Origin: Streptomyces coeruleorubidus
GTDB lineage: Bacteria > Actinomycetota > Actinomycetes > Streptomycetales > Streptomycetaceae
DNA length: 64,000 nucleotides
Assembly (NCBI RefSeq): GCF_028885415.1
Contig: NZ_CP118527.1
Coordinates: 248,001-312,000 of the forward strand
Direction of reading: 5' to 3'
Shown piece by piece: positions 9,522 to 16,850 of the stretch. The translations under genes were made by a program, and so were the position numbers. Numbering within the stretch: the first letter of the stretch is position 1; each line of letters starts with the position of its first letter. The notes beneath the pieces are model-generated. The model did not search any database. It worked only from the letters and a program-made list of their open reading frames with translations, and was not told the origin of the DNA.

Positions 9522-10639
9522 AGCGACGGGTCCGGGAGCCAGTCACCGTTGATGTTGAACGTCAGCTGGTGCTTCCCGTCCTGTGTGCCGACCATCGCGG
9601 ACAGGGAGCCGTTCGCACGGCCGCTCTTGCCCACGACCTTCACGCCGCAGGACAGCTGCGCGAACTCGACTCCGAGTCCGTACCCGAGCCCGCCCCCCGC
9701 GGGAACCTCGTCGAGCATCTCCTTCATCTGCTTCGGGGGCAGCAACTCGCCCTTGAGCAAAGCCCGTTGGAAGCGGTTCAGGTCGCCGCTCGTGGAGATG
9801 ACGTCACCGGCCGCGCCCAGCCAGGTCATGTTCTGTTCGGTGGCGTCATGGATCGGTGCGTCCGGGGCCTCCTGATGCAGCCGGGAGTAGCCGACGGGGT
9901 GGGGTTTCGGCATATGGGGTGACGTGCCGGGGAACGACGTACCGCGCAGCTTCAGCGGCCGGATGATGCGGCGGGTGATCTCCTGCGCGTACGAGCGGCC
10001 CGTCGCCTTCTCGACGACCATCCCGGCGATGACGAAGTTGGTGTTCGAGTACACCGGCGTCGTCTCCGGGTCGGGCAGCGGCGGGTGCTTCAGCGCGATC
10101 GCCACGAGTTCCTCGGGTGTATGGGTGTCGTAGCGGTGCTCCGGGAAGCCGGGGCCCGCGGCGTCGTGGAGGAAGGCGGGGTCGTCGGTGTAGTTGGCGA
10201 TGCCGCTGGTGTGGTTGAGGAGCTGCCGCAGAGTGATCTTGTCGCCGTCGTAGCCGTCGCCCCGCACCAGGCCCGGCAGCCACGACTCGACCGTGTCGTC
10301 CAGGCTCAGTCCGCCTTCGGCCTCCAACTGGAGCAGGACGGTCGCGACGAAGGTCTTCGTGATGCTGGCCCCGCGGAAGTGGTCGCCGGGGGAACGCTCG
10401 CGCCCCGTGCCGGTGTCGGCGTAACCGGCCTCCGCGAACCAACTCCCCTTGCCGTCACGGACCTTGGCTGCCACTCCGGGCAGCCCGCCCCTCTCGACCA
10501 GATCGTGCAACGCGGTGCGAGTCGCCTCGTGATCACGCTGCGACTGTGCCGCGTGTGCGGACGGGGCGAGCGCCGCCGCTGCGGCGGACAACGCCACGGC
10601 CAGGCCGATCGAGACGGTGCGTGAAGCCCGCTTCTTCAT
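9437..10639 (-). CDS. Secreted serine hydrolase, beta-lactamase/DD-carboxypeptidase family
   Basis: Exported class C beta-lactamase-fold protein, 400 residues, with a Sec signal peptide ending near PSAHA-AQSQ. The SxxK motif is SITK (in FRGASITKTFVATVL), the YxN motif is YSN (in TPVYSNTNFVIAGMV), and KSG near the C-terminus (VVGKSGRANGS) replaces the HxG/KTG box. It resembles Streptomyces R61 DD-peptidase relatives. ATG 10639 has AGGGGAGG upstream. A cell-wall or ester substrate is possible; the family alone does not decide. Confidence 0.88.
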   Translation of the reverse strand: MKKRASRTVSIGLAVALSAAAAALAPSAHAAQSQRDHEATRTALHDLVERGGLPGVAAKVRDGKGSWFAEAGYADTGTGRERSPGDHFRGASITKTFVATVLLQLEAEGGLSLDDTVESWLPGLVRGDGYDGDKITLRQLLNHTSGIANYTDDPAFLHDAAGPGFPEHRYDTHTPEELVAIALKHPPLPDPETTPVYSNTNFVIAGMVVEKATGRSYAQEITRRIIRPLKLRGTSFPGTSPHMPKPHPVGYSRLHQEAPDAPIHDATEQNMTWLGAAGDVISTSGDLNRFQRALLKGELLPPKQMKEMLDEVPAGGGLGYGLGVEFAQLSCGVKVVGKSGRANGSLSAMVGTQDGKHQLTFNINGDWLPDPSLYINVIEAEFCGKVPSRTDKPSALPRLG

Positions 10640-10742
10640 GGGTGTGTGCCTCCCCTTCACCGAGGGGCGGGACTTGCCCCTCGGCGCGGATGACGCCCAA
10701 CGCGGGCTTCGGGGTTGATCGTTGGGGCGGGAGGCCCAGGTC

Positions 10743-11912
10743 CTAGCTCGCGAACGGCGCGAGTACGGAGGGTTCGGTGGGCGTGGTGGAGGCGGTAGGC
10801 GCGGCCTCCTTGTCCGCGGGGTGCCGCCACAGCCCTTGTGCGGCAAGGCGCGGCAGCACGCCCTCGCCGAACCAGTACGCCTCCTCCAGGTGGGGGTAGC
10901 CGGAGAGGATGAACTCCTCGATACCGAGGGCGTGGTACTCCTTGATCCGCTCGGCGACCTCGTCATGGCTGCCGACCAGGGCGGTGCCCGCACCACCGCG
11001 CACCAGGCCGATCCCTGCCCACACGTTGGGATGGATCTCCAGGCGATCGCGCCGGCCGCCGTGCAGGGCGAGCATGCGCCGCTGCCCCTCGGACTCGCTG
11101 CGGGCGAGCCCGGCCTGCACCGACGCCACGGTCTCCGGGTCGAATCCGTCCAGCAGCCGGTCCGCCTCGGCCCAGGCCTGCTCGGCGGTGTCACGGGTGA
11201 TGACGTGCAGCCGAATGCCGAAGCGGAGACTGCGGCCCTCGGCGGCGGCCAGGGAGCGGATCCGGTCGAGCTTCTCGGCGACCTGGGCGGGCGGCTCCCC
11301 CCAGGTGAGATAGACGTCGGCGTGCCGGGCGGCGATCTCACCGGCGATGGGCGAGGAGCCGCCGAAGTACACCTGGGGAACGGGGTCGGGCACGCGGGCG
11401 AGCGCCGCGCCTTGCACCCGGAGGTGCTCACCGTGCAGGTCGACGGTCCCGCCCTGCCACAACTCCTTTACGACGTGCAGGAATTCGCCGGTCCGGCGGT
11501 ACCGGCTGTCCTTGTCGAGGAAGTCGCCGAAGGCGCGCTGTTCCTGGTTCTCGCCACCGGTGACCACGTTGAGCAGGAGCCGTCCGCCGGTCTGCCGCTG
11601 GAAGGTGGAGGCCATCTGCGCGGCGAGGGTGGGCGAGATCAGCCCGGGCCGGAAGGCCACGAGGAACTTGAGGCGTTCGGTGTGCCGGCTGACCATCGCG
11701 GTGGTGAGCCACGCGTCCTCGCACCAGGCGCCGGTGGGCGTGAGGGCACCGGCGAAGCCCACCTCCTCGGCGGCGCGGGCGATCTGGCTCAGGTAGGCGA
11801 CCGTCGGCGGCCGGTCCCGGCCGGATGCGGTGGCCGGGGTGCCGTGGCCGCCGCCGACGACATGGCGGCTGTCGCCGTTGGTGGGCAGGAACCAGTGGAA
11901 GGTGAGGGACAC
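10743..11912 (-). CDS. ssuD: FMNH2-dependent alkanesulfonate monooxygenase
   Basis: Releases sulfite from alkanesulfonates under sulfate limitation, using FMNH2 supplied by SsuE. The 389-residue luciferase-like TIM barrel reads LTFHWFLPTNGDSRHVVGGGHG at the start, with FLVAFRPGLISPTLAAQMASTFQ, LLLNVVTGGENQEQRAFGDFLDKDSRY and VYFGGSSPIAGEIAARHADVYLTWGE in order, all typical of SsuD. It lies 51 nt downstream of ssuE on the same strand, so an ssuED operon is clear. No ABC transporter genes (ssuABC) follow; the next gene is an unrelated hydrolase. Confidence 0.93.
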   Translation of the reverse strand: MSLTFHWFLPTNGDSRHVVGGGHGTPATASGRDRPPTVAYLSQIARAAEEVGFAGALTPTGAWCEDAWLTTAMVSRHTERLKFLVAFRPGLISPTLAAQMASTFQRQTGGRLLLNVVTGGENQEQRAFGDFLDKDSRYRRTGEFLHVVKELWQGGTVDLHGEHLRVQGAALARVPDPVPQVYFGGSSPIAGEIAARHADVYLTWGEPPAQVAEKLDRIRSLAAAEGRSLRFGIRLHVITRDTAEQAWAEADRLLDGFDPETVASVQAGLARSESEGQRRMLALHGGRRDRLEIHPNVWAGIGLVRGGAGTALVGSHDEVAERIKEYHALGIEEFILSGYPHLEEAYWFGEGVLPRLAAQGLWRHPADKEAAPTASTTPTEPSVLAPFAS

Positions 11913-11963
11913 GGGGATCTCCGATCGATGTGGAACGTTCGTCGGCGCGGCGGCTGACGGGTG

Positions 11964-12518
11964 TCAGCCCGCCACGGCCAGCAGCGGGGTGCGGCCGAGC
12001 GCCGCGGAGAACTGGTCGACCACCTGGGTGAGCGCCTCGGTGGCGGCCGGCGCGACGGTCAGGGACCCGTCGTCGTGCACGGTGATGTCCTTGTCGAGGG
12101 TGAACCAGCCCTGCACTATGTGGGCCGCGCCCATGGAGGTGAGCACCGGGCGCAGGGCGTAGTCGATGGCCAGGACATGGGCGATGCTGCCGCCGGTGGC
12201 GAGCGGCAGCACGGTCTTGCCGGTGAGTGCGTACTGCGGGAGCAGGTCCAGCAGTGCCTTGAGGACACCGGAGTAGGACGCCTTGTAGACGGGGGTGCCG
12301 ACGACGATGCCGTCGGCACGTGCGAACAGGTCGGTGGCCTCGACGATCGCGGGGTGCCGGAAGTCCGCGCCGAGCAGCGCCTCGGCGGGGATGGTGCGGA
12401 CGTCGAGCGGGATCACGTCATGGCCCTGTGCGGCCAGCCGCTCGTCCAGGTGGCGCAGCAGTCGGCTGGTGCGGGAGGAGGCGGAGGGGCTGCCGGAGAC
12501 GGACAGGACGGTGACCAT
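11964..12518 (-). CDS. ssuE: NAD(P)H-dependent FMN reductase
   Basis: Provides reduced FMN to SsuD. A 184-residue flavodoxin-like protein: VLSVSGSPSASSRTSRLLRHL holds the phosphate-binding loop, VVGTPVYKASYSGVLKALLDLLPQ the flavin contact, and VLPLATGGSIAHVLAIDYALRPVL the SsuE-specific region. ATG 12518 lies just after GGAAAGAGACC. The transcript very likely begins about 290 nt upstream, before a short leader peptide (12787-12710). Confidence 0.92.
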   Translation of the reverse strand: MVTVLSVSGSPSASSRTSRLLRHLDERLAAQGHDVIPLDVRTIPAEALLGADFRHPAIVEATDLFARADGIVVGTPVYKASYSGVLKALLDLLPQYALTGKTVLPLATGGSIAHVLAIDYALRPVLTSMGAAHIVQGWFTLDKDITVHDDGSLTVAPAATEALTQVVDQFSAALGRTPLLAVAG

Positions 12519-12642
12519 GGGGTCTCTTTCCGGGAGAGGGCACGACTGCGCGTGGCAGCGCCGAATTCGAAGGACGCCGCGTTCAACGGGCGTGACTGAG
12601 CGCCGAATTCAGGCGTGAGGGAAATGCACCGCGCACGACGTC

Positions 12643-12671
12643 CCGTCGGCACGACGGTGTTCGGCCGACGG
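12643..12671 (-). promoter_or_regulatory. Hairpin in the ssuE leader (possible attenuator)
   Basis: Between the leader-peptide stop (12710) and ssuE (12518) the transcript can fold CCGTCGGC (12671-12664) against GCCGACGG (12650-12643), an 8-bp stem with a 13-nt loop. Its position is right for a structure controlled by translation of the leader. No strong U-run follows, so it could act on Rho-dependent termination or on access to ssuE. Confidence 0.4.
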
Positions 12672-12709
12672 CGAATACGGCGGTGGCAGGAAGCGGCGAG
12701 CCGGGAGAC

Positions 12710-12787
12710 TCAGGCTGCGGCGCGACAGGAGGCGCTGGAGACGCGCGCGAGGTCGACGTGGCGTCGCCGCGTGAGGTCCAGTCGCAT
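12710..12787 (-). CDS. Putative cysteine-responsive leader peptide
   Basis: A 25-codon ORF starting MRLDL, with the core LTRRRHVDLAR, then VSSASCRAAA and stop. Short peptides with this LTRRxHVDLxR core recur upstream of sulfur-assimilation genes in Streptomyces, in my recollection. The single Cys codon near the end suggests that translation reports cysteinyl-tRNA supply to the ssuED mRNA. A second in-frame ATG lies two codons upstream (12793). Regulation is inferred. Confidence 0.75.
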   Translation of the reverse strand: MRLDLTRRRHVDLARVSSASCRAAA

Positions 12788-12800
12788 GGTCATGCCATGG

Positions 12801-12830
12801 ATCGTGGCAGCGGGAGACGACGGCCGTCAA
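12801..12830 (-). promoter_or_regulatory. Candidate promoter for the ssu leader transcript
   Basis: On the minus strand, TTGACG (12830-12825) is followed after 18 bp by CACGAT (12806-12801), a reasonable HrdB-type -35/-10 pair. Transcription would start about 8 nt from the leader ATG, giving a very short or absent 5' UTR. Confidence 0.45.
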
Positions 12831-12868
12831 GGAAATCGCGGCTCATCTCGCATCGCGGACCGGCGGAA

Positions 12869-12917
12869 TTCGGGACCATGGATTTCCAGGCCGCGCATTT
12901 TCGGGACCCTGGATTTC
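12869..12917. repeat. 18-bp direct repeat upstream of the ssu promoter
   Basis: TTCGGGACCATGGATTTC (12869-12886) recurs as TTCGGGACCCTGGATTTC (12900-12917), 17 of 18 identical, 31 bp apart. The pair lies 39-87 bp upstream of the proposed -35 box, where an activator of sulfur genes could bind. No factor is recognised. Confidence 0.5.
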
Positions 12918-12932
12918 GGTCGTCGATGGTAT

Positions 12933-13109
12933 TCAGTCGTCGTCCGACGGAACCACCACGAGGAAGGCGTCCGACTCCAGGTCCATCACGACGGTGGCCG
13001 GCTCCCCCTCGGCACGGCGGCGTGCCGCGTACTCCTCCGCCGGCCATGATCCGCGCGGAGCTCCCGCCGGGAACCGCTCCAACACCTTCGCGCCGATGGC
13101 CGCAGACAC
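12933..13109 (-). CDS. Small protein of unknown function (58 aa)
   Basis: GTG at 13109 follows GGGGAGG with a 9-nt gap. The product is acidic at its end: VSAAIGAKVLERFPAGAPRG, a central EEYAARRRAEGEP helix, then TVVMDLESDAFLVVVPSDDD. No family recognised. The good ribosome binding site and hydrophobic/acidic C-terminus argue that it is real. It is divergent from the SPW-repeat gene. Confidence 0.5.
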   Translation of the reverse strand: MSAAIGAKVLERFPAGAPRGSWPAEEYAARRRAEGEPATVVMDLESDAFLVVVPSDDD

Positions 13110-13333
13110 GTCCGCTGCCCTCCCCTGTCCCGCGCCGCCTCCCGGCGACGTCGATCGGTCACTGTCGTACCCATCCGGTTGCCCCCGATCCCCCCGGACA
13201 TGTGCCGCTCGGTAGAAGTTCGCGCGTCTACCACCTCTACACATAAAGGAGAAATAAGAGCAGAATGAACTTACGCGGCGCTTACCGCATACCCACCAGA
13301 CGCGGTCGCCCTGCAAGACGAAGGAGACGAATC

Positions 13334-13774
13334 ATGGCCAACGTCTCGCCCACCAGAGGTGACATAACCAGCCACCCTGATGCCTCCGAGATGCGGGATC
13401 GGTACGCCCGTGTGCTCGGTGATCGCGATGTGGCGCTCGTGGACGGACCGGTGTTCCTGCTCGGTCTGTACTGCGCGGCCTCCCCGTGGATACTCCACTA
13501 CACGACCAGCCAGCCACCGCTCGTGACACACAACCTGATCATGGGCATCGCGATCGGTCTGCTGGCGCTCGGGTTCACTCGCGCTCCGGAGCGTATGTAC
13601 GGCCTGAGCTGGGCCATGTGCGCACTCGGGGTGTGGATGATCGTCTCGCCGTGGGTCGTCGGCGAAAGCCCGGACACCGGCGTCGTGTGGAACAACATCA
13701 TCATCGGTGCACTGGCCGTGATTCTGGGTCTGGTGTGCGCCGGCACGGCGGCGAAAGCCTCCAAGAGGCCCTAG
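13334..13774 (+). CDS. SPW-repeat integral membrane protein
   Basis: A 146-residue membrane protein with about four transmembrane segments. Two copies of the diagnostic SPW motif are visible: CAASPWILHYT and WMIVSPWVVGES, each at the end of a hydrophobic helix. The N-terminal 35 residues are hydrophilic. ATG 13334 has GGAGACGA just upstream. Function of the family is unknown. Confidence 0.9.
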   Translation: MANVSPTRGDITSHPDASEMRDRYARVLGDRDVALVDGPVFLLGLYCAASPWILHYTTSQPPLVTHNLIMGIAIGLLALGFTRAPERMYGLSWAMCALGVWMIVSPWVVGESPDTGVVWNNIIIGALAVILGLVCAGTAAKASKRP

Positions 13775-13795
13775 ACCCACCGGAAGGAAACCGAA

Positions 13796-13820
13796 GGCCG
13801 GTCCGCGCCCCGGACCGGCC
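13796..13820 (+). terminator. Hairpin terminator after the SPW-repeat gene
   Basis: Perfect 10-bp stem GGCCGGTCCG / CGGACCGGCC around a CGCCC loop, 22 nt after the stop codon. No U-run follows, as is common in Streptomyces. Confidence 0.7.
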
Positions 13821-13900
13821 CCTCCATGTGCGCACCGGCGTGTCCCGGCCGTCAGGGGGCACACGCACTACAGCGGGGGTCCTGAGGAGAAGGGGCGGAG

Positions 13901-14164
13901 ATGGAGATCGACGGCATCATCAGTGCCATCGTGATCGGCATCGTCATCGGCGTCCTGGGCCGGCTCGTGGTCCCGGGCCGTCAGCGGATCGGAATCCTGT
14001 GGACGATCCTCGTCGGCATCATCGCCGCGTTGGTCGGCTCCGCGATCGCCGCCGCGTTCGACGTCGCCGACACCAAGGGCGTCGACTGGGTGGAGTGGCT
14101 CATCCAGATCGGCCTCGCAGCGCTCGGCGTCGCCGCGCTGGACCGCTCGAAAGCACGCCGCTGA
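13901..14164 (+). CDS. GlsB/YeaQ/YmgE-family small membrane protein
   Basis: An 87-residue protein with three hydrophobic segments. IVIGIVIGVLGRLVVPGRQRIG and ILVGIIAALVGSAIAAAF are the glycine-rich helices of the transglycosylase-associated (GlsB/YeaQ) family, often linked to stress. A GGAG box lies close upstream of the ATG. Monocistronic after the terminator. Confidence 0.88.
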   Translation: MEIDGIISAIVIGIVIGVLGRLVVPGRQRIGILWTILVGIIAALVGSAIAAAFDVADTKGVDWVEWLIQIGLAALGVAALDRSKARR

Positions 14165-14307
14165 CGGCGTAGGACGGCTACAGCTTCACGACGCCGACAG
14201 CACGGCGTGGCAACAGCACCAGCACGTGTGCGGCACAAGGAGACACCTGGCACCCGGCGCGCCGTGGCCCGGCGGCCCGGCACGCCGGAGCCGTACGTCT
14301 CCCGGCA

Positions 14308-15231
14308 TCAGCGGCCCGCCGACCGCATGGCGGCGAGCCCTTCACGGCTGGACGGGTACAGCGGCGTCCAGCCCAGCTCTCCTTCCGCCTTGGCGCAGGA
14401 CACCACCAGCCGTGACGACATCACCGTGTGCGCGTACGACATGGGCTTCATCAGCCACAGCGGTACGGTCATCGGCTTCGGCAGTCCGAACGCCCCGGCC
14501 ACGCTCTCGACGTGGGCGCGGAAGCCGAGCGGGGTGCGGTCGGCGATGTTGTACGCCTGGCCGGGCCGGCCGCGTTCCACGGCGGCGACCACCGCGCGGG
14601 CCGCGTCGGTGAGCTCCACCCACGGCAGCACCCGGCCGCGGTCGGCGGGCATGGGCAGTTGCAGTCTGCGCAGCAGGGACAGCAGGGCGTCGGTGCCGCC
14701 GGGGCCGTAGAACAGGCCGAAGCGGAGCGCGATGCCCTCCAGCGCCTCGGTCTCGAAGGCGAGCCGTTCCTTGATCCGCATGGCCGCGATGTGCCGCTCC
14801 AGCTGCGGGGTCCTGCCGCGCGGGCCGAAGGGGTCGTCCTCGGTGAGCGGGCGGTCGCCGTGGTCCCCGTAGCCGTAGCCGAAGACCATCGACTCCACGA
14901 CGAAGCGGCGGGCACCGGTGACGCGGGCGGCTTCGACGAGATGGGCCGTGCCCTCGGTGCGCAGCGCGTCGGTGGCGAACATGTCGCGGTCGCGCATGGG
15001 GGGCCTGCGCAGGGCGGTCGCGGCGTGGATCACGGTGTCGAAGTGGTGTCCGTCGACGGCGCGCAGCAGCGCGTCACGGTCCATGAGGTCCGCGCGGATG
15101 CCGTTGTCCGCGCTCCGGCCGAGTCCGGTGACCTTGTGGCCCGCCTCGGTCAGGCCGCGGGTGACGTGCCGGCCGAGGACGCCGCTCGCGCCGGCGAGGA
15201 GGATGCTCTGGTTCTTGCGGATCGTCGTCAT
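14308..15231 (-). CDS. NAD-dependent epimerase/dehydratase family protein
   Basis: Extended short-chain dehydrogenase, 307 residues. SILLAGASGVLGRHVTRGLTEAG is the NAD-binding GxxGxxG loop. VIHAATALRR follows, and FVVESMVFGYGYGDHG stands where the catalytic Ser/YxxxK usually are, but a clear YxxxK is not seen, so it may be an atypical member. IALRFGLFYGPGG is a typical later motif. An in-frame ATG two codons upstream (15237) is an alternative start. Substrate is unknown. Confidence 0.85.
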   Translation of the reverse strand: MTTIRKNQSILLAGASGVLGRHVTRGLTEAGHKVTGLGRSADNGIRADLMDRDALLRAVDGHHFDTVIHAATALRRPPMRDRDMFATDALRTEGTAHLVEAARVTGARRFVVESMVFGYGYGDHGDRPLTEDDPFGPRGRTPQLERHIAAMRIKERLAFETEALEGIALRFGLFYGPGGTDALLSLLRRLQLPMPADRGRVLPWVELTDAARAVVAAVERGRPGQAYNIADRTPLGFRAHVESVAGAFGLPKPMTVPLWLMKPMSYAHTVMSSRLVVSCAKAEGELGWTPLYPSSREGLAAMRSAGR

Positions 15232-15314
15232 GACCATGCGACGGATCGGACGGGCGTGGATGTGACGTGCGGACGGCCCTGGATGTGGCGTCCGGGCGGG
15301 GAGAAGCCGGCCGG

Positions 15315-16100
15315 CTACGGCGTGTACACGTACGGCGTCGTCGTGGTCAGCGGGGTGAAGCCCAGGCGCTCCAGGATGGGGCGGCTCTGGCTGGAGGCGT
15401 CGACCTGGAGGTAGCGGTAGCCGCGTGCCGCGGCGGCGTGGGCGCGGTGGGCCACCAGGGCGCGGTAGATGCCGCGGCCGCGCCAGCCCTCGACGGTGCC
15501 GCCGCCCCACAGTCCGGCGAACTGCGTACCGGGCACGAATTCCATGCGGGCCGCGCTCACCGGCTCGCGGCCTGCCATCGCCACGACGGCGACTACCGAG
15601 TCCGGGTCGGCCGAGAGCCGGGCGAGGAGCTGGTCGCGCAGCCGGGAGCTGTCCGCGCCGAACGCCTTCTCGTGGACGTCGGCCACGAGATCCACGCCCG
15701 TCGGGTCGGTGACCGGCTCCACGCGGACGCCCTCCGGCGGTTCGGCGTCGAGAGCAAGCTCGCCGGCCTCGCCGATCATCAGCGTCTCCGCGGGCTCGGG
15801 CGTGAACCCGGCCGCGCGCAGCCGCTGCCCGAGGTCCGCCGGCCGGTCGTGTTCGTACAGCTTCCACTCGAAGTCCAGGCCGAGCCCGGTGTAGTGGGCG
15901 ATCTGCTCGGCGATCGCCGCGTCCGCCGCCGTCTCGTCGAGGGCGGACCACAGGACGCCGTTCCAGCCCGGCGCGGCGGCGACCTGGCGCACCACCTCAC
16001 CGGTCCGCTCGACGCGGGCGCCGGGGCCGTCCGGCGGCGCACCCTGGCGCAGCTCACGGTCGAACAGGGCGAGTACTGCGGTGTGATCCACATGAGTCAT
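15315..16100 (-). CDS. GNAT-family N-acetyltransferase
   Basis: A 261-residue protein. The C-terminal GNAT domain carries FAGLWGGGTVEGWRGRGIYR, with the acetyl-CoA pyrophosphate loop RGRGIY, then ALVAHRAHAAAARGYRYLQV and RPILERLGFTPL. The first 130 residues form a variable acceptor domain. Substrate is unknown. It lies 84 nt upstream of the epimerase gene on the same strand. Confidence 0.87.
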   Translation of the reverse strand: MTHVDHTAVLALFDRELRQGAPPDGPGARVERTGEVVRQVAAAPGWNGVLWSALDETAADAAIAEQIAHYTGLGLDFEWKLYEHDRPADLGQRLRAAGFTPEPAETLMIGEAGELALDAEPPEGVRVEPVTDPTGVDLVADVHEKAFGADSSRLRDQLLARLSADPDSVVAVVAMAGREPVSAARMEFVPGTQFAGLWGGGTVEGWRGRGIYRALVAHRAHAAAARGYRYLQVDASSQSRPILERLGFTPLTTTTPYVYTP

Positions 16101-16215
16101 GGGCAGACCTCAGCACACGCCGGGCGGCCGGGCAACGCGTTTTCCGGTGCGGCCGTGCGCCCCGGCGGCCGTACAGTCCTGTCGATCACGTCGTCACCAG
16201 GAAGGGCCCGGCACC

Positions 16216-16701
16216 ATGGTCGTGAAGGACACGGAATTGCCGTACCTGCGCCGCTGCGTGGAGCTCGCGGCCGAGGCGCTCGAGGCCGGCCACGAGCCGT
16301 TCGGTTCGGTCCTGGTCGGCGGGGACGGCACGGTCCTCGGCGAGGACCACAACCGGGTGGCCTCGGGCGATCGCACCCGGCACCCCGAGTTCGAGCTGGC
16401 GCGCTGGTCGGCGGGCCGCCTCACGCCCGAGGAGCGGGCGGCGGCCACGGTCTACACCTCCGGCGAGCACTGCCCGATGTGTGCGGCCGCACACGCCTGG
16501 GTCGGTCTGGGACGCATCGTCTACGTCGCCTCGTCCGGACAACTCGCGTCATGGCTGAGCGAGTTGGGGGTCCCCGCGCCGCCGGTGCGGACACTCCCCG
16601 TCCACGAGGTCGCACCGGGTGTGGTCGTGGACGGTCCGGTGCCCGAACTGACGGAACGGGTGAGGGAGTTGCACGTGCGGTTCCATCGGGGACGCGACTG
16701 A
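16216..16701 (+). CDS. Cytidine/guanine deaminase-like zinc protein
   Basis: A 161-residue nucleoside/base deaminase fold. HPEFELARW supplies the HxE zinc ligand and proton shuttle, and SGEHCPMCAAAHAW the PCxxC-type cysteines (here CPMC). EPFGSVLVGGDGTVLGEDHN is the typical first strand pair. This fits guanine or tRNA adenosine deaminase-like enzymes, but the exact substrate is not set by sequence. ATG 16216 is used because the upstream in-frame extension is not family-like. Confidence 0.88.
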   Translation: MVVKDTELPYLRRCVELAAEALEAGHEPFGSVLVGGDGTVLGEDHNRVASGDRTRHPEFELARWSAGRLTPEERAAATVYTSGEHCPMCAAAHAWVGLGRIVYVASSGQLASWLSELGVPAPPVRTLPVHEVAPGVVVDGPVPELTERVRELHVRFHRGRD

Positions 16702-16850
16702 GACACCCGGGCGGTCCCGGCCCGTCAGGCAGACCCTGTTCGCCCGGGCCCGCAGGGCCGGCCGCCCGAGATGCAGGGCCGCGCGGGCGAACTTACGATC
16801 GAATTCAACGAACGAGGCTCACGCCCCGGTCTCCCTGACGGGGGAGGCGC

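Noticed and set aside
12609..12830. A 73-codon minus-strand frame overlapping the ssu leader
   Set aside because: The leader-peptide frame has the conserved core. The longer frame has no ribosome site and low-complexity content.
14308..15951. Long upstream extension of the epimerase frame
   Set aside because: The extension overlaps the acetyltransferase gene; ATG 15231 starts directly before the NAD-binding motif.
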